DNA of 64,000 nt, taken from the NCBI RefSeq assembly GCF_027359375.1, contig NZ_CP114779.1, forward strand, positions 434,001-498,000. The letters run 5' to 3'. The notes below the pieces were generated by a model. The model was not told the origin of the DNA, ran no database searches, and saw only the letters and a list, made by a program, of their open reading frames with translations. Both the position numbers and the translations under genes were made by a program. The DNA is from Prochlorococcus marinus str. MIT 0919 (lineage in GTDB: Bacteria > Cyanobacteriota > Cyanobacteriia > PCC-6307 > Cyanobiaceae). Below are positions 1 through 10,900 of the stretch, piece after piece (position 1 is the stretch's first letter; every line of letters starts with the position of its first letter).

Positions 1-626
1 GAACTGGGCTTGGCATCGCAAGAGGAGTAATAACTGAAGGAGGTTTTATATCTCTTCCTAGTGAAGGTGGTCATAAAGAATTTGCTGCCAGAACAAATGA
101 AGAGTGGGATTTAACTAATTGGATTAAAGAATACCTTTCTTTAGAAAGGGTTTCCCTTGAAAGAATTGTAAGTGGCAAAGGGCTTGGGTATATAGCAATT
201 TGGAGATTATTAAAATCTGATGGAAAGGGACACCCTTTGAGAAAATTCACCATAGATCCCTCTAAAGATGAACTTGAAAAGTTACCACAACTAGTAAGTT
301 CTTATGCGCAAAAAGGTGACAAATTAATGCTACAAGCTCTACATATTTGGCTAAGTGCTTATGGCTCAGCAGTTGGAGATCTTGCATTGAATGAACTTTG
401 CACAGGTGGCCTATGGATAGCGGGAGGACCAGCTTCAAAAAATATAGATGGAATAACTTCTGCAACTTTTAAGTCAGCCATGACAAACAAGGGACGCTTT
501 TCGGAGTTTATTAAAGAGCTACCTATATTTATTTTGACAGATCCCGAGATAGGTCTATTTAGTGCAGCGTGCAAAGCTCATTTAATAGCCAGCTCGAGTG
601 TCAAAATAAATTCAAATAAAAAATAA
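1..626 (+). CDS. glk: Glucokinase, C-terminal part (5' end outside window)
   Basis: The reading frame is open from base 3 and ends at 626, so only the C-terminal ~207 residues are present. It begins TGLGIARGVI, followed by LPSEGGHKEFAAR. These match the bacterial glucokinase (ROK-unrelated, E. coli Glk-like) region around the glucose-binding E-G-G-H segment. The tail (LWIAGGPASKNID, then a segment ending FILTDPEIGLFSAA) is the usual C-terminal glucokinase end. The enzyme phosphorylates glucose with ATP, feeding glycolysis and glycogen turnover in the cytosol. It lies 4 bp ahead of thrB on the same strand and is probably co-transcribed with it. The truncation is a window edge, not a gene defect. 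Confidence 0.9.
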   Translation, partial: TGLGIARGVITEGGFISLPSEGGHKEFAARTNEEWDLTNWIKEYLSLERVSLERIVSGKGLGYIAIWRLLKSDGKGHPLRKFTIDPSKDELEKLPQLVSSYAQKGDKLMLQALHIWLSAYGSAVGDLALNELCTGGLWIAGGPASKNIDGITSATFKSAMTNKGRFSEFIKELPIFILTDPEIGLFSAACKAHLIASSSVKINSNKK

Positions 627-630
627 AAAA

Positions 631-1566
631 ATGGTTCAGCCGGTCATAGGCAAAAAAGTATTTGTTGAAGTTCCATCTACAACGGCAAATCTTGGACCAG
701 GGTTTGACTGTCTTGGGGCGGCTTTAGATCTAAAAAATATTTTTTCGATCCAACGGATTGACGGTGATTGTGAAAGATTTGAATTAATTATGGAAAGTAC
801 AGAAGGTAATCATTTGCGAGGAGGTCCTGAGAACCTCTTTTACAAAGCTGCTCAAAGAGTATGGCAGGCTGCTGAAGTTGAGCCTTTTGCATTAGAAGCA
901 CGTGTAAAGCTTGCTGTACCTCCTGCAAGAGGCCTTGGAAGTAGTGCCACTGCAATTGTTGCAGGCCTAGTCGGGGCAAATGCACTGATTGATTGCCCCT
1001 TGAGCAAAGAAAAGCTTCTTGAACTTGCAATAGATATAGAAGGTCATCCAGACAATGTAGTGCCATCTTTATTAGGAGGACTATGTTTTACGGCCAAAGG
1101 AGCCTCTGATCAATGGAGAATAGTTAGATGCGAATGGGATAGTTCAATTAAGGTTGTTGTTGCGATACCTTCATTGAGACTTAGTACCAGTGAAGCTCGA
1201 AGGGTAATGCCCAAGGATGTCCCAATAAGTGATGCTGTTACAAATTTAGGATCTCTTACTCTTCTACTAAATGGATTGAGAACCGGCAAAGGAGATTTAA
1301 TAGCTGAAGGTATGCATGACAGACTGCATGAACCATACAGATGGAAGTTAATAAAAGGAGGTCTGGCAGTAAGAGAGGCGGCTATTAATTCAGGAGCTCT
1401 TGGCTGCGCAATAAGTGGAGCAGGTCCAAGCATTCTCGCCTTATACAAAGATGATCTAGGCAAACGCATTAGTCATGCGATGGTAAAAGCATGGGAAGTC
1501 GAAGGAGTTGCTAGCAGAGCGCCTCTTTTAAGTCTTCAAACCTCAGGCAGCAGCTGGTATAAATAA
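631..1566 (+). CDS. thrB: Homoserine kinase
   Basis: This 311-residue GHMP-family kinase converts homoserine to O-phosphohomoserine in threonine synthesis. The N-terminus has VPSTTANLGPGFDCLG. The ATP-binding glycine-rich loop PPARGLGSSATAIVAG lies near residues 96-111. A C-terminal ISGAGPSILAL motif is typical of the family. Length is normal for bacterial ThrB. The ATG at 631 follows the glk stop by 4 bp, which suggests a short operon. Nothing is missing from the motifs. Confidence 0.95.
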   Translation: MVQPVIGKKVFVEVPSTTANLGPGFDCLGAALDLKNIFSIQRIDGDCERFELIMESTEGNHLRGGPENLFYKAAQRVWQAAEVEPFALEARVKLAVPPARGLGSSATAIVAGLVGANALIDCPLSKEKLLELAIDIEGHPDNVVPSLLGGLCFTAKGASDQWRIVRCEWDSSIKVVVAIPSLRLSTSEARRVMPKDVPISDAVTNLGSLTLLLNGLRTGKGDLIAEGMHDRLHEPYRWKLIKGGLAVREAAINSGALGCAISGAGPSILALYKDDLGKRISHAMVKAWEVEGVASRAPLLSLQTSGSSWYK

Positions 1567-1636
1567 ATCTAATAAGTAGTTATACTCATACAAAGGCACA
1601 AAGGCTGATAAGTTAGGTGTCATAATCCTTTAATCT

Positions 1637-3202
1637 ATGGGCGCCAAAATGGGCATAATTGCTGCGTCCCAAACCCAATACCCTTTGCTCTCAGCAATAG
1701 TTCTTGTTCCTGCAATAGGAGCTCTCATATTGCAAATCTTCCAGGAAGATAAAAATAAGAATATTAGTATTCATAGAAATTTGGCAATAGCCTTTTTAGC
1801 AACTGACTTCTTGCTCATAATTTATGCTTTTCTCTTTTCATTTGACAACAAGTCAAGTGATCTTCAATTGGTTGAAAGGATTAGCTGGCTTCCTTCTATA
1901 GGGCTCGAGTGGTCGCTTGGCACAGATGGTCTATCAGCTCCTCTTGTGGTGTTAAGTGGTTTAATAACACTCCTTGCAGCATTAGCAAGCTGGAACATAA
2001 CAAATAAGCCAAAGCTCTATTTCTCTTTACTGCTAATACAAGCTTCTGCCCAATCATTAGTATTCCTATCACAAGATTTTCTCCTATTTTTCCTAGCTTG
2101 GGAGCTAGAACTTGTACCTGTTTATCTCTTAATAGCTATATGGGGCGGAAAAAAAAGACTATATGCCGCAACTAAATTCATACTTTATACAGCTCTAGCC
2201 TCACTTTTAATTTTAATAAGTGGGCTTGCACTTGCACTGTCAGGTTCTGACTTCACCTTGAACATGACAGAGTTAACCTTAAGACAGCCTTCAGGAACTT
2301 TTGCTTTACTTTGTTACCTTGGATTTTTGATAGGTTTCGGTGTAAAACTTCCCATTTTCCCTTTACATACTTGGCTCCCAGATGCTCACGGTGAGGCAAA
2401 CGCCCCAGTATCCATGCTTCTTGCAGGAATACTTTTAAAAATGGGTGGATATGCCTTGCTTAGGTTTAATGTACAGATGTTCCCAGAAACTCATTTGAGA
2501 TTTGCGCCTGCATTAATAATAATTGGGATAGTAAATGTAATTTATGGTGCACTTAATGCATTTGCACAAGATAATGTAAAACGAAGAATTGCTTGTAGTT
2601 CAGTAAGTCATATGGGATTTGTTTTGTTAGGTATTGGTGCTGTAAATGCTCTAGGTCTTAGTGGGGCTATGCTGCAAATGATTAGCCATGGTCTTATTGC
2701 CGCTTCAATGTTTTTTATAACGGGTTCTTTCTACGAAAGGACAAATACTCTTTCTATACCAAATATGGGTGGTGTAGCAAAAGTACTTCCTATAACATTT
2801 GCATTATTTCTAATCAGTTCTTTAGCATCACTTGCTCTGCCAGGTATGAGTGGTTTCGTTAGTGAAATAACAGTTTTTTTAGGCATTACAAGCCAAGAAG
2901 GTTTTACATCTGTTTTTAGATCAATAACAATTTTATTTGCCGCAATCGGTCTCGTATTAACTCCAATATACCTTTTATCTATGTGCAGAAGAGTGTTTTT
3001 TGGGCCAAGGATACCAGCTTTGGCAACGATTACAGAAATGAATTCGAGAGAGTTATCAATAGGTCTTAGCCTTTTAGTTCCAACTTTAATAATTGGTTTC
3101 TGGCCTAAGGTTGCTACCAACTTATTTGAAAACTCTACAAATGCACTAGCAAATGCATTGGAGCCACAAACCTTATTATCAATAAGTCAAGTAATTAATT
3201 GA
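1637..3202 (+). CDS. ndhD: NAD(P)H-quinone oxidoreductase chain 4 (NDH-1 subunit D)
   Basis: This 521-residue polytopic membrane protein of the NuoM/NdhD family is a proton-pumping antiporter-like subunit of thylakoid NDH-1, acting in cyclic electron flow and respiration. Visible family features are the conserved [17 protein letters not shown] segment with its key glutamate, the [15 protein letters not shown] segment, and about 14 hydrophobic spans. Start codons are possible at 1637 and 1649; the first is used here. The gene follows thrB after about 70 bp and precedes prlC by 6 bp, so ndhD and prlC may share a transcript. Cyanobacteria carry several NdhD paralogs, and I cannot tell which NDH-1 complex this one serves. 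Confidence 0.93.
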   Translation: MGAKMGIIAASQTQYPLLSAIVLVPAIGALILQIFQEDKNKNISIHRNLAIAFLATDFLLIIYAFLFSFDNKSSDLQLVERISWLPSIGLEWSLGTDGLSAPLVVLSGLITLLAALASWNITNKPKLYFSLLLIQASAQSLVFLSQDFLLFFLAWELELVPVYLLIAIWGGKKRLYAATKFILYTALASLLILISGLALALSGSDFTLNMTELTLRQPSGTFALLCYLGFLIGFGVKLPIFPLHTWLPDAHGEANAPVSMLLAGILLKMGGYALLRFNVQMFPETHLRFAPALIIIGIVNVIYGALNAFAQDNVKRRIACSSVSHMGFVLLGIGAVNALGLSGAMLQMISHGLIAASMFFITGSFYERTNTLSIPNMGGVAKVLPITFALFLISSLASLALPGMSGFVSEITVFLGITSQEGFTSVFRSITILFAAIGLVLTPIYLLSMCRRVFFGPRIPALATITEMNSRELSIGLSLLVPTLIIGFWPKVATNLFENSTNALANALEPQTLLSISQVIN

Positions 3203-3208
3203 CCTCAA

Positions 3209-5332
3209 ATGAATAAAAAAGATTTAAAAGCAGCCATTCTAGTTGGCGAGGGAATACCAAATTATGAAGAAATCACTCCCGGGCAAATAAAAGCTAATCT
3301 TCCAAATCTATTAAAAAAACTTTCTTACGATTTTAAATTGCAAGAACAAAAAATTCATACGGCTATTAAAACTAAAACCAACGAACAAGAAATTCTGAAT
3401 TGGGAAAATACAATGATACCTCTCTACAAAATAGGTGAATCTCTTCGATGGAGTTGGGGTGCTGTTGGACATCTAAATGGTGTATGTAATTCGGAAGAGA
3501 TGCGAGAAGTATTTGCCAGTATACAGCCAGATATTGTACGTTTCTCTAATCAAATTGGACAAAGCCAAATAATATATGAAGCGTTAATTATACTTAAGTC
3601 AGAAAGGCATCAAAAACTTGATGATATTCAAAAACGTATCTTAGATATTGAATTGACGAAGATGAGTCAAAGGGGTGTAGGATTAGAGAATTCAAAGAAA
3701 AATGAGTTCAATTCCAATAGTGAAAGGCTAGCAGAATTATCAACTTTATTTAGCAATAATGTACTTGACTCTACAAAAGAATGGACTCTATTAATTGAGA
3801 GCCCTACTGAGATGGATGGAATACCACTTAGGACTCGAAAGGCACTTTCAGAAGCGGCAAAAAACTCTCTCCCAAATTTATCAAATCACTCAATTACCTC
3901 AGAACAAGGCCCCTGGCTAATTAGTTTAGATATGCCAACATATATATCTATAATCACATATGCAAACAACAGATCTTTACGGGAGAGGGTATTTAAGGCA
4001 TACGTCAGTAGAGCCAGTAATGGAGATAAAAATAATAAAGAAATAATTGAAGAAATCCTTACCCTGAGAACTAGCCAAGCAAAACTTCTTGGTTATGAAA
4101 CATGGGCCGAAGTTAGTCTCGCAAATAAAATGGCAACCGATGTAAATGAAGTAGAGGTATTACTAGAAGAATTGCGAGCTGCAGCGATTAAATCAGCAAA
4201 AAAGGAACTTAAAGAACTTACTGCTATCGCATCAAAAGAAACACATCAAGACACTTACATTATTAAGCCTTGGGATATTAACTATTGGTCAGAAAAACTA
4301 AAAAAAGAAAAATTTAATTTGGACTCAGAATATTTAAGGCCATGGTTTCCCCTTCCTCAAGTACTAAATGGCCTTTTTAAACTCAGCAATCGACTTTTTG
4401 ACATCACAATCAAACCTGCTAATGGAAACTTCCCTAAATGGCATAAAGATGTTGATCTATTTGACGTATATAATTCCGACAATTCAAAAATAGCTTCCTT
4501 CTATCTTGATCCATATTCCAGACCTCAAAGCAAACGAGGAGGAGCATGGATGGATGAATGTCTAACGAGAGACGTATTAACTAATGAATCCATAACTTTA
4601 CCAATTGCCTATTTAATATGCAACCAAACACCACCAACAGTAGACACGCCTAGTCTTATGAGCTTTGAAGAAGTGGAGACGCTTTTTCATGAATTTGGTC
4701 ATGGGCTACAGCATATGCTTACAACCGTTGAAGAGCCACAAGCTGCAGGTATTAACAATGTCGAATGGGATGCAGTTGAATTACCAAGTCAATTTATGGA
4801 AAATTGGTGTTTAGAGGCCAAAACAATTAAAGATATTGCTAAGCACTGGCAAACAGGAGAGGAATTACCAGAAGAAGAAATAAAGAAATTGAGATTAAAC
4901 AAAACTTTCAATGCAGGCTTATCGACTTTACGGCAAATACATTTTGCCTTGACCGATATAAGGCTACATAGTCAATGGAATAAAGACCTTAATATAACCC
5001 CTGACAACTTTAGGAGGGAGATTGCAAAGACGACAACTGTATGTAGGCCTATCCCCGAAGATAATTTTCTATGCGCCTTTAGTCATATATTTGCTGGAGG
5101 ATATGCAGCAGGTTACTATTCTTACAAATGGGCGGAAGTGCTTAGCTCAGACGCTTTTTCAGCTTTTGAAGAAGTGGGAATAGATCATGAAGATGAAATC
5201 AAAGCTAAAGGCAAAAAATTCCGTGAAACGGTCTTAAGTCTTGGTGGGAGCCTACACCCATCTGAAGTATTCAGGCTATTCAGAGGTAGGTCAGCTAATA
5301 CCAAGGCCTTAATTAGACACACTGGGCTTTAA
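3209..5332 (+). CDS. prlC: Oligopeptidase A-type M3 metallopeptidase
   Basis: This is a 707-residue soluble zinc peptidase of family M3 that degrades short cytosolic peptides. The zinc-binding HEFGH motif sits near residues 494-498 in LFHEFGHGLQHML, and the third-ligand region (NVEWDAVELPSQFMENW) follows at the expected distance. Near the C-terminus FAGGYAAGYYSYKWAEVL matches the substrate-binding Gly/Tyr loop of the family. Length is slightly above that of E. coli OpdA (about 680). The 3' end overlaps the converging lipase gene by 4 bp. Confidence 0.92.
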   Translation: MNKKDLKAAILVGEGIPNYEEITPGQIKANLPNLLKKLSYDFKLQEQKIHTAIKTKTNEQEILNWENTMIPLYKIGESLRWSWGAVGHLNGVCNSEEMREVFASIQPDIVRFSNQIGQSQIIYEALIILKSERHQKLDDIQKRILDIELTKMSQRGVGLENSKKNEFNSNSERLAELSTLFSNNVLDSTKEWTLLIESPTEMDGIPLRTRKALSEAAKNSLPNLSNHSITSEQGPWLISLDMPTYISIITYANNRSLRERVFKAYVSRASNGDKNNKEIIEEILTLRTSQAKLLGYETWAEVSLANKMATDVNEVEVLLEELRAAAIKSAKKELKELTAIASKETHQDTYIIKPWDINYWSEKLKKEKFNLDSEYLRPWFPLPQVLNGLFKLSNRLFDITIKPANGNFPKWHKDVDLFDVYNSDNSKIASFYLDPYSRPQSKRGGAWMDECLTRDVLTNESITLPIAYLICNQTPPTVDTPSLMSFEEVETLFHEFGHGLQHMLTTVEEPQAAGINNVEWDAVELPSQFMENWCLEAKTIKDIAKHWQTGEELPEEEIKKLRLNKTFNAGLSTLRQIHFALTDIRLHSQWNKDLNITPDNFRREIAKTTTVCRPIPEDNFLCAFSHIFAGGYAAGYYSYKWAEVLSSDAFSAFEEVGIDHEDEIKAKGKKFRETVLSLGGSLHPSEVFRLFRGRSANTKALIRHTGL

Positions 5333-5931
5333 TTCGTGTTAAAGATTTCTTTTACCAAAGAATCAACTCCAGTGGAACGAGCAATTAATGCCTTATGAGA
5401 AAGAACTGGAACAGATTTAGTTTCTCCACAGGGAAGGGTGGCTCGCCAACCCGGAAAAACCATTAAGTCAATGCCGCAAAAATAACTAATACATTCAACA
5501 TTATCTAAAGCATGTGAACTCTTATCAAGAGAAATGATTAATTGACTACCTAGTTTCATATCTGCAATACCCGGGAAGATAAAAGAAGGAACAAGTTGTG
5601 CAGTAAGAGTCCCATTCTGTGGTGAGCCAACACTTATAAAGCGACTGGTCCTATTAGCACCACCTAATTCTTGCAACCAAGTCCTTCCAATCAGTCCACC
5701 CATTGAGAAACCAAGAATGTCTATAGAGACGTTATTAGCAAAACGTCTACAAATTAAAGATTCAAAATCTGTAGCCAATTCAAAAATAGATCTTCTACCA
5801 AATTGATGGGGCAAATGCGGTGCATAAATCATTCGGTGAGGTACATCTAAACAATGTATTAAACGATCAAAAATTGAAGGTGTATCCCATAACCCATGTA
5901 TTAGAACCAAAGGCCTTTTTAAAAAGCGCAT
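5329..5931 (-). CDS. Alpha/beta hydrolase, lipase-like
   Basis: This is a short (200-residue) alpha/beta hydrolase. It starts with PLVLIHGLWDTPS, the oxyanion-hole HG segment, and has the nucleophile elbow GFSMGG, giving a Ser nucleophile. A final histidine (PVLSHKAL) could complete the triad. It resembles small bacterial triacylglycerol-lipase/PGAP1-like esterases; the substrate cannot be told. The ATG start lies 13 bp inside the upstream folB stop, so it is translationally coupled to folB and proA. Its 3' end overlaps prlC on the opposite strand. Confidence 0.8.
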   Translation of the reverse strand: MRFLKRPLVLIHGLWDTPSIFDRLIHCLDVPHRMIYAPHLPHQFGRRSIFELATDFESLICRRFANNVSIDILGFSMGGLIGRTWLQELGGANRTSRFISVGSPQNGTLTAQLVPSFIFPGIADMKLGSQLIISLDKSSHALDNVECISYFCGIDLMVFPGWRATLPCGETKSVPVLSHKALIARSTGVDSLVKEIFNTN

Positions 5932-6317
5932 TTTTCATCAGATTGAAAATTTCTTGTTCTATAAACAGACACCTTCCCAGAAAAGCCACTTATAGGTGGG
6001 CTACATTTTGTGAGACAGACTTTAACTGGCACCAAACCATACAAGCTTTCTAAGTAATTTAAAATTGCCTCACTAAATTTCTCAATAGTGTTGCATTCAA
6101 TGGTAAAGGAAAGCTCCTGCAATCCCTTTATTGCAATACTATAATCTGCAGTTGAAGAGACATCATCATCTAACAAGACATTCTCTAAATCTATCCAAAC
6201 ACAAAAATCTAGGGAGAAGTATTGTCCTAAAGTACGTTCTTTCTCTAAAGCACCTACATGCGCCCAAAGATTCAAACCCTGAACGTTTATACATCCTGAA
6301 TTGCTAAGACTATTCAC
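5919..6317 (-). CDS. folB: Dihydroneopterin aldolase
   Basis: This 132-residue protein of the FolB/T-fold family cleaves 7,8-dihydroneopterin to 6-hydroxymethyl-dihydropterin in folate synthesis. The start segment [19 protein letters not shown] aligns with the FolB N-terminal strand containing the substrate-site glutamate. The [16 protein letters not shown] segment matches the conserved D-Y motif. It starts with GTG at 6317, overlapping the proA stop as GTGA. It therefore follows proA in a coupled cluster and overlaps the lipase gene. The pathway has no obvious relation to its neighbours. Confidence 0.9.
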   Translation of the reverse strand: MNSLSNSGCINVQGLNLWAHVGALEKERTLGQYFSLDFCVWIDLENVLLDDDVSSTADYSIAIKGLQELSFTIECNTIEKFSEAILNYLESLYGLVPVKVCLTKCSPPISGFSGKVSVYRTRNFQSDEKCAF

Positions 6318-7630
6318 AATTGAAGGTCCCTATGAATAAATTCTTTACTACCAGACGCAAAGTCACCAGCAATATGTCCATCGCCTCTTAAGTAGTAGCG
6401 ATAAGTAACAAGCCCTTCTAAACCAACAGGCCCTCGCGGAGGAAGTGTCTGTGTACTAATACCTACCTCGGCCCCAAAACCATAACGAAAACCATCTGCA
6501 AAGCGTGTAGAACAATTATGATATACACCTGAACTATCAACTGAATGAAGGAACTTATCAGCGGCATTTTTATCTTCTGCAACGATTGATTCGGTATGAC
6601 GTGATCCATAACGATTTATATGTTGAATTGCATCATCAATAGTCTCAACAACTTTTATTGAAAGAACTAAATCTAGATACTCTGTTGACCAATCACTTCT
6701 ATGTGCTTCTTCCAAAACACCAAAAGAACAAGCCATTTTATCCCCTAAAAGCTTTACTTCTGATTTATTGAAGGCAGGTATAGCTTCTGCAAGAAACGAA
6801 GGTGCTATGTCTTTATGAACTAATAATGTTTCAATAGTATTGCATGCCGCAGGGTATTGACATTTACTATCAACGGCAATCTTCAATGCCTTGGTCAAAT
6901 CTGCTGAGGAATCGACATATAAGTGACAAATACCATCTGCATGACCTAGTACTGGGATTCTTGTATTGTCTTGAATAAATTTAACTAATTCATTACTTCC
7001 ACGTGGAATAATCAAATCAACTAATCCTTCCATTCGAAGTAGTGCCATACTTTCCTCACGAGTAGTAAGTAAGCATATAGATTTTGAGCTAACAGAGGAG
7101 TTATTTAACCCATACTGAATAGCAGTCATAATTGCCTGGTTTGTACGTTTCGCTTCACTACCTCCCTTAAGGATCGCCGAATTACCAGACCGAATGGCTA
7201 GCGAAGCTATCTGAATCATCGCATCAGGTCTAGCTTCAAAAATAACCCCAAGGACACCCAAAGGCACAGTACGCCTTTCAAGACATAGGTCTTTATAAAG
7301 TTCGCGTTTTAGCTGACATATACCAACGGGATCAGGCAGGAGTGATACTTTCCTAACGCCTTCTATAGCTGCTTCTAACTTCCTGTCGGTGAGCTTTAAC
7401 CTTGACAACAGGGACTGACTTAGACCAGCCTCTAAAGAACTTTTTACGTCTTGCTGATTGGCATCAATGATTTCTTTGGCCTTGTCTCTTAAGGAATCTG
7501 CAATCGCTTTTAAGGCTTCTTGCCTTGTAGTATTCCCACTCTGTCCCAAAGAGATCGAAGCCTTTCTTGTTGAAAGAGCTAATTCGAGGAGCTCGTCAGA
7601 CGGTTCAGGTACCTTATGAGAATCATTCAT
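6314..7630 (-). CDS. proA: Gamma-glutamyl phosphate reductase
   Basis: This 438-residue enzyme of the aldehyde dehydrogenase superfamily performs the second step of proline synthesis, NADPH reduction of gamma-glutamyl phosphate to the semialdehyde. The catalytic cysteine is in [13 protein letters not shown] near residue 260. [19 protein letters not shown] and the C-terminal [19 protein letters not shown] are ProA signatures. Length is normal. It heads the proA-folB-lipase cluster on the minus strand, with an upstream gene-free stretch that should carry the promoter. Confidence 0.95.
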   Translation of the reverse strand: MNDSHKVPEPSDELLELALSTRKASISLGQSGNTTRQEALKAIADSLRDKAKEIIDANQQDVKSSLEAGLSQSLLSRLKLTDRKLEAAIEGVRKVSLLPDPVGICQLKRELYKDLCLERRTVPLGVLGVIFEARPDAMIQIASLAIRSGNSAILKGGSEAKRTNQAIMTAIQYGLNNSSVSSKSICLLTTREESMALLRMEGLVDLIIPRGSNELVKFIQDNTRIPVLGHADGICHLYVDSSADLTKALKIAVDSKCQYPAACNTIETLLVHKDIAPSFLAEAIPAFNKSEVKLLGDKMACSFGVLEEAHRSDWSTEYLDLVLSIKVVETIDDAIQHINRYGSRHTESIVAEDKNAADKFLHSVDSSGVYHNCSTRFADGFRYGFGAEVGISTQTLPPRGPVGLEGLVTYRYYLRGDGHIAGDFASGSKEFIHRDLQL

Positions 7631-7952
7631 TAATTTGTAGAAGGTTTACTAAGTTATCACCTATCAAAGATACAATTAAATCGTACATCGGTATAAAGCC
7701 AAATTAACACTACAAAACGAAATTTAGCTCTTGTTATCAGCATCCATTTAAATACGTAGTAAATGCTTTTCAAAGTTCAGACAACTATATAATCCAATTC
7801 GAGATAGACATTCTCCCAGGGGAATCTCAAGATAAGCTTTACCTATTCACAAATTCAGCTCGATGTTTGATTATATTTACGTTATAAGTTATTGCCAACT
7901 ATATTTTGATAACTACTTCTATGTATAAAGTTAAGAATATTATTTTGATCAC
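7631..7952. other. 322-bp gene-free gap between proA and tamB
   Basis: This is the longest stretch in the window without a gene. It lies between the 3' end of tamB and the 5' end of proA, both on the minus strand. I see no open frame of useful length, no tRNA and no strong U-tract terminator. It should hold the proA promoter and the tamB transcript end. The only structure I noticed is an imperfect stem-loop at 7801-7828 (GAGA pairing with TCTC, with an inner TTCTC/GGGAA stem), which could be a transcript end or a small RNA element. Confidence 0.4.
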
Positions 7953-10900
7953 TTAATACCTTAAATATATTTGGAATTCACTTTGCCAATTACCATCATT
8001 GTCTACTGAACCAAGGACTCCTAAGCTTGGGTTAAATTGATATTTGATAGTTCCTTGAGGAGGGACATCTTCACGAGAGGGGGTTGCCTGAATAGAAAAA
8101 TTAATTCTTTCGCTTATATCAATGCCTACCTCAGTAACCCAGGCCTTCTGAAAGGAATCATGATCAGCATATTCTGCTTGACCTTTATCACCTTCACTTG
8201 AAACGTCTGGGCCTCGTACATAGGCTGGGTAAACAGACAATTGCAATTTTTCACTAAAACCACCGCTTATGTTCCCAAGCACTGGAGAGACAAAGGATCT
8301 ATTGAAAAGGTTTGCTAGTACTTGTGTTTCATCTCCACTCAACAGCATTGTTAAAGAATTTCCACCTATAAGGTCAAGCAATTGATTTCTTGGAAGAGGT
8401 GGTTGACTACGAATTTCAAAATTCTCAGCCATACGATCTGCACGACCAGCAACAATTAGCTCAACTTTGATAAATCGAGAGCCTCCTATTCCACCAAAGC
8501 CAGAGCCATTTAAGGCCAATTCATCATCAGAAGGCAAAGTATTCTGATCTCGAACTTTATCCGGGACACGAGTAGTCATTTTTAAATCCACATATGGTGT
8601 TAATCCATTAGAGGGTGTAAAAACAGCAACATTCTGCTCGTTTCGTTTAAGAGAGAAACTCGTAGTGAATAAATTAACCAAGCCATTAGTTAGTTTAACA
8701 ACTCCAGTGACTGCAAGCTTTTTAAACTTCTCTTGCCCTTCCTCCCAGTCTTCATTTACTAAACATTTCAAGGTCTTGTTCCTTAAAAGCATCCCTTGAG
8801 GATTTAAGGGACCGCATAAGCTCAAAAGACCATCAACATTGAATGTTGCTATCGGCTGCGAGACTAATCGGAGGCCGGGTCCTAAATACAACTTTAAAGA
8901 ATCAAAACTTATTTTAGAGAATACTTGTGGCAGGGTATATGACAATGCATTAGTCGTGTAAGAGGATTTGTCATCTTGAATAAAAAGAACAAGAGGCTTA
9001 TCTCGTTTCCATTGCTGTTCAGGCAGGTTCTGTCTTGAAGTTGCTTGTGTATTGCCATTATTATTAATACGATTACTAGGAGAGGTGAGACTGCGTTTAG
9101 TTGAAATTGCTCCATTACTTATAAACGTTTCTCCAGCAATTATCGGCTTAGCCAAAGATCCTCTAAGTGTCAGTTTTGTTGAAAGACTAAATGTAGATGT
9201 ATTGGCACTAAAATCAACATTTTGTAGATTAAGTTGAAGAGGCTCTTTTTCCTTCTTTTCTTGTTCAAAAAAAGCGATGCCGCCATAACTACTAAGTTTG
9301 CCTCTTTTCCCAATATCAGCACTTAGCTGTTGCACTTCAAGCCTATTAAAGTCAAAGAAAATTTCACTATTAAGATTGCGAAGCTCTTTGTCTCCTATAG
9401 ATAAATCACCATTCTTTATGACAAAGTAACCATTTGCAATTGGTTCCTTTAATGTACCTCTTATAAATAACCATAGGTCGGCCGTACCATTGATCCACTT
9501 AGTATTTTCATCTGTAAAACCACTTAAGAAAGTTAGTCCATCACCACGACTCTTAACTCTCAAATCAAAAGGCAAATAGTTATTTAAAGGTACTGTACCT
9601 AAAATAGTTACTGGTTCTAGAGAGGATTGACTTTTAAGCGAGAGGTCAAGTTCCATCAAAGATGAAAGAATAGAGACTTTCCCCTTTTCAAGTGAAAATG
9701 GTTGTTTAGATATTTGTGCTTCATTTAATACAAGTTCAGCCGTAACTTCAGGAGATCCATTTTTTATCCTGTACCTTCCATTAACACCAAACATACCTGT
9801 CAATGAAGCAGGTGTTTGGATGAATAATGACAACAAGGAAAAGGGAATATTTACTAATGAAAATTCACCTAAATCTTCATTTAATGGGCCAGAAAAGGTC
9901 GCAGTAAATGGCTTAATTTCTGTGACATTAAGATCCTCACCCCTAATCCAGATTTTACCGGAGGATTTGATGTCTAAGTTTAAATTCTTAAGATTCTCAC
10001 CCTGAACCTCTACAAATGCATTTAAATTACCATCTAAAATTTGAGGGTTGATAATAGTATTCTTAGCCTTTAATTTCTTGGCCTTGTCCTCGGAGATGCG
10101 TGCATTAACCCATTTGATCAATTGACTATCCAGAGCCCACGAAGGCGAAGCAATTACAAGTCCTTTTAGATCTTTCGCACTCCCAGTTGCCAATGCATGT
10201 TCGACATCAATGCTAGAGAGCTTTATAGCATTCTCAACCAACCAGGCAGGGCTAAGGTTGGACGCACTTGCTTTAGCCCAAATTTTCTCACCAATGCGAC
10301 CATCACTGATAATATCAATCGTACCTTGACCTATATCTGGAAGGAAGCTTCCGGTTAAAGAATAATTTTTTTCGGAATATTTGCCAGCAATTGCAAGCTC
10401 TCGAAAGCCAATACCTCTTAAGGCGTTATATACAATTTCACCCTCAACAAATAAAGGATCGAACTTGATACTCCCTTGACCATTTAATGCACCATAAACA
10501 CGTTGAAAATTCTTTTTCAGCGGTGTTGAGACCTCAATCCGATCTAGCCTAAAATCCTTTGCATTCCATACATATTCATCTTCATTCTTTTTAAGTATAA
10601 GTGGGCCATAATTTTCACCCGCTCGTCTGGTAAGAGAAAGTCTATTTAGTGTAAAAAATGAATTAAATTGAACAGAAAGTCTCCCAGGGATAGGGGCACC
10701 ATCAGTATCTAGCGTTATCAATGTATTTTTATCTATAATTCCAGTCAACTTGCCTATCCATTTTTCATTCATACGTACAACGCCTAATTGAGGGTTGTCT
10801 ACTACAATTGCGATGTCTGAACTTAAGGAGTTAAAGCGGCCACTAACAGTGCCATCTAATGAGAGCTTGCCATCTAGTGGGATCCCTAGAGATGGTTCAA

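Noticed and set aside
7801-7828. Stem-loop as a named small RNA
   Set aside because: The fold is imperfect with a bulge, and no known picocyanobacterial RNA motif is visible. It is kept only as a note in the gap.
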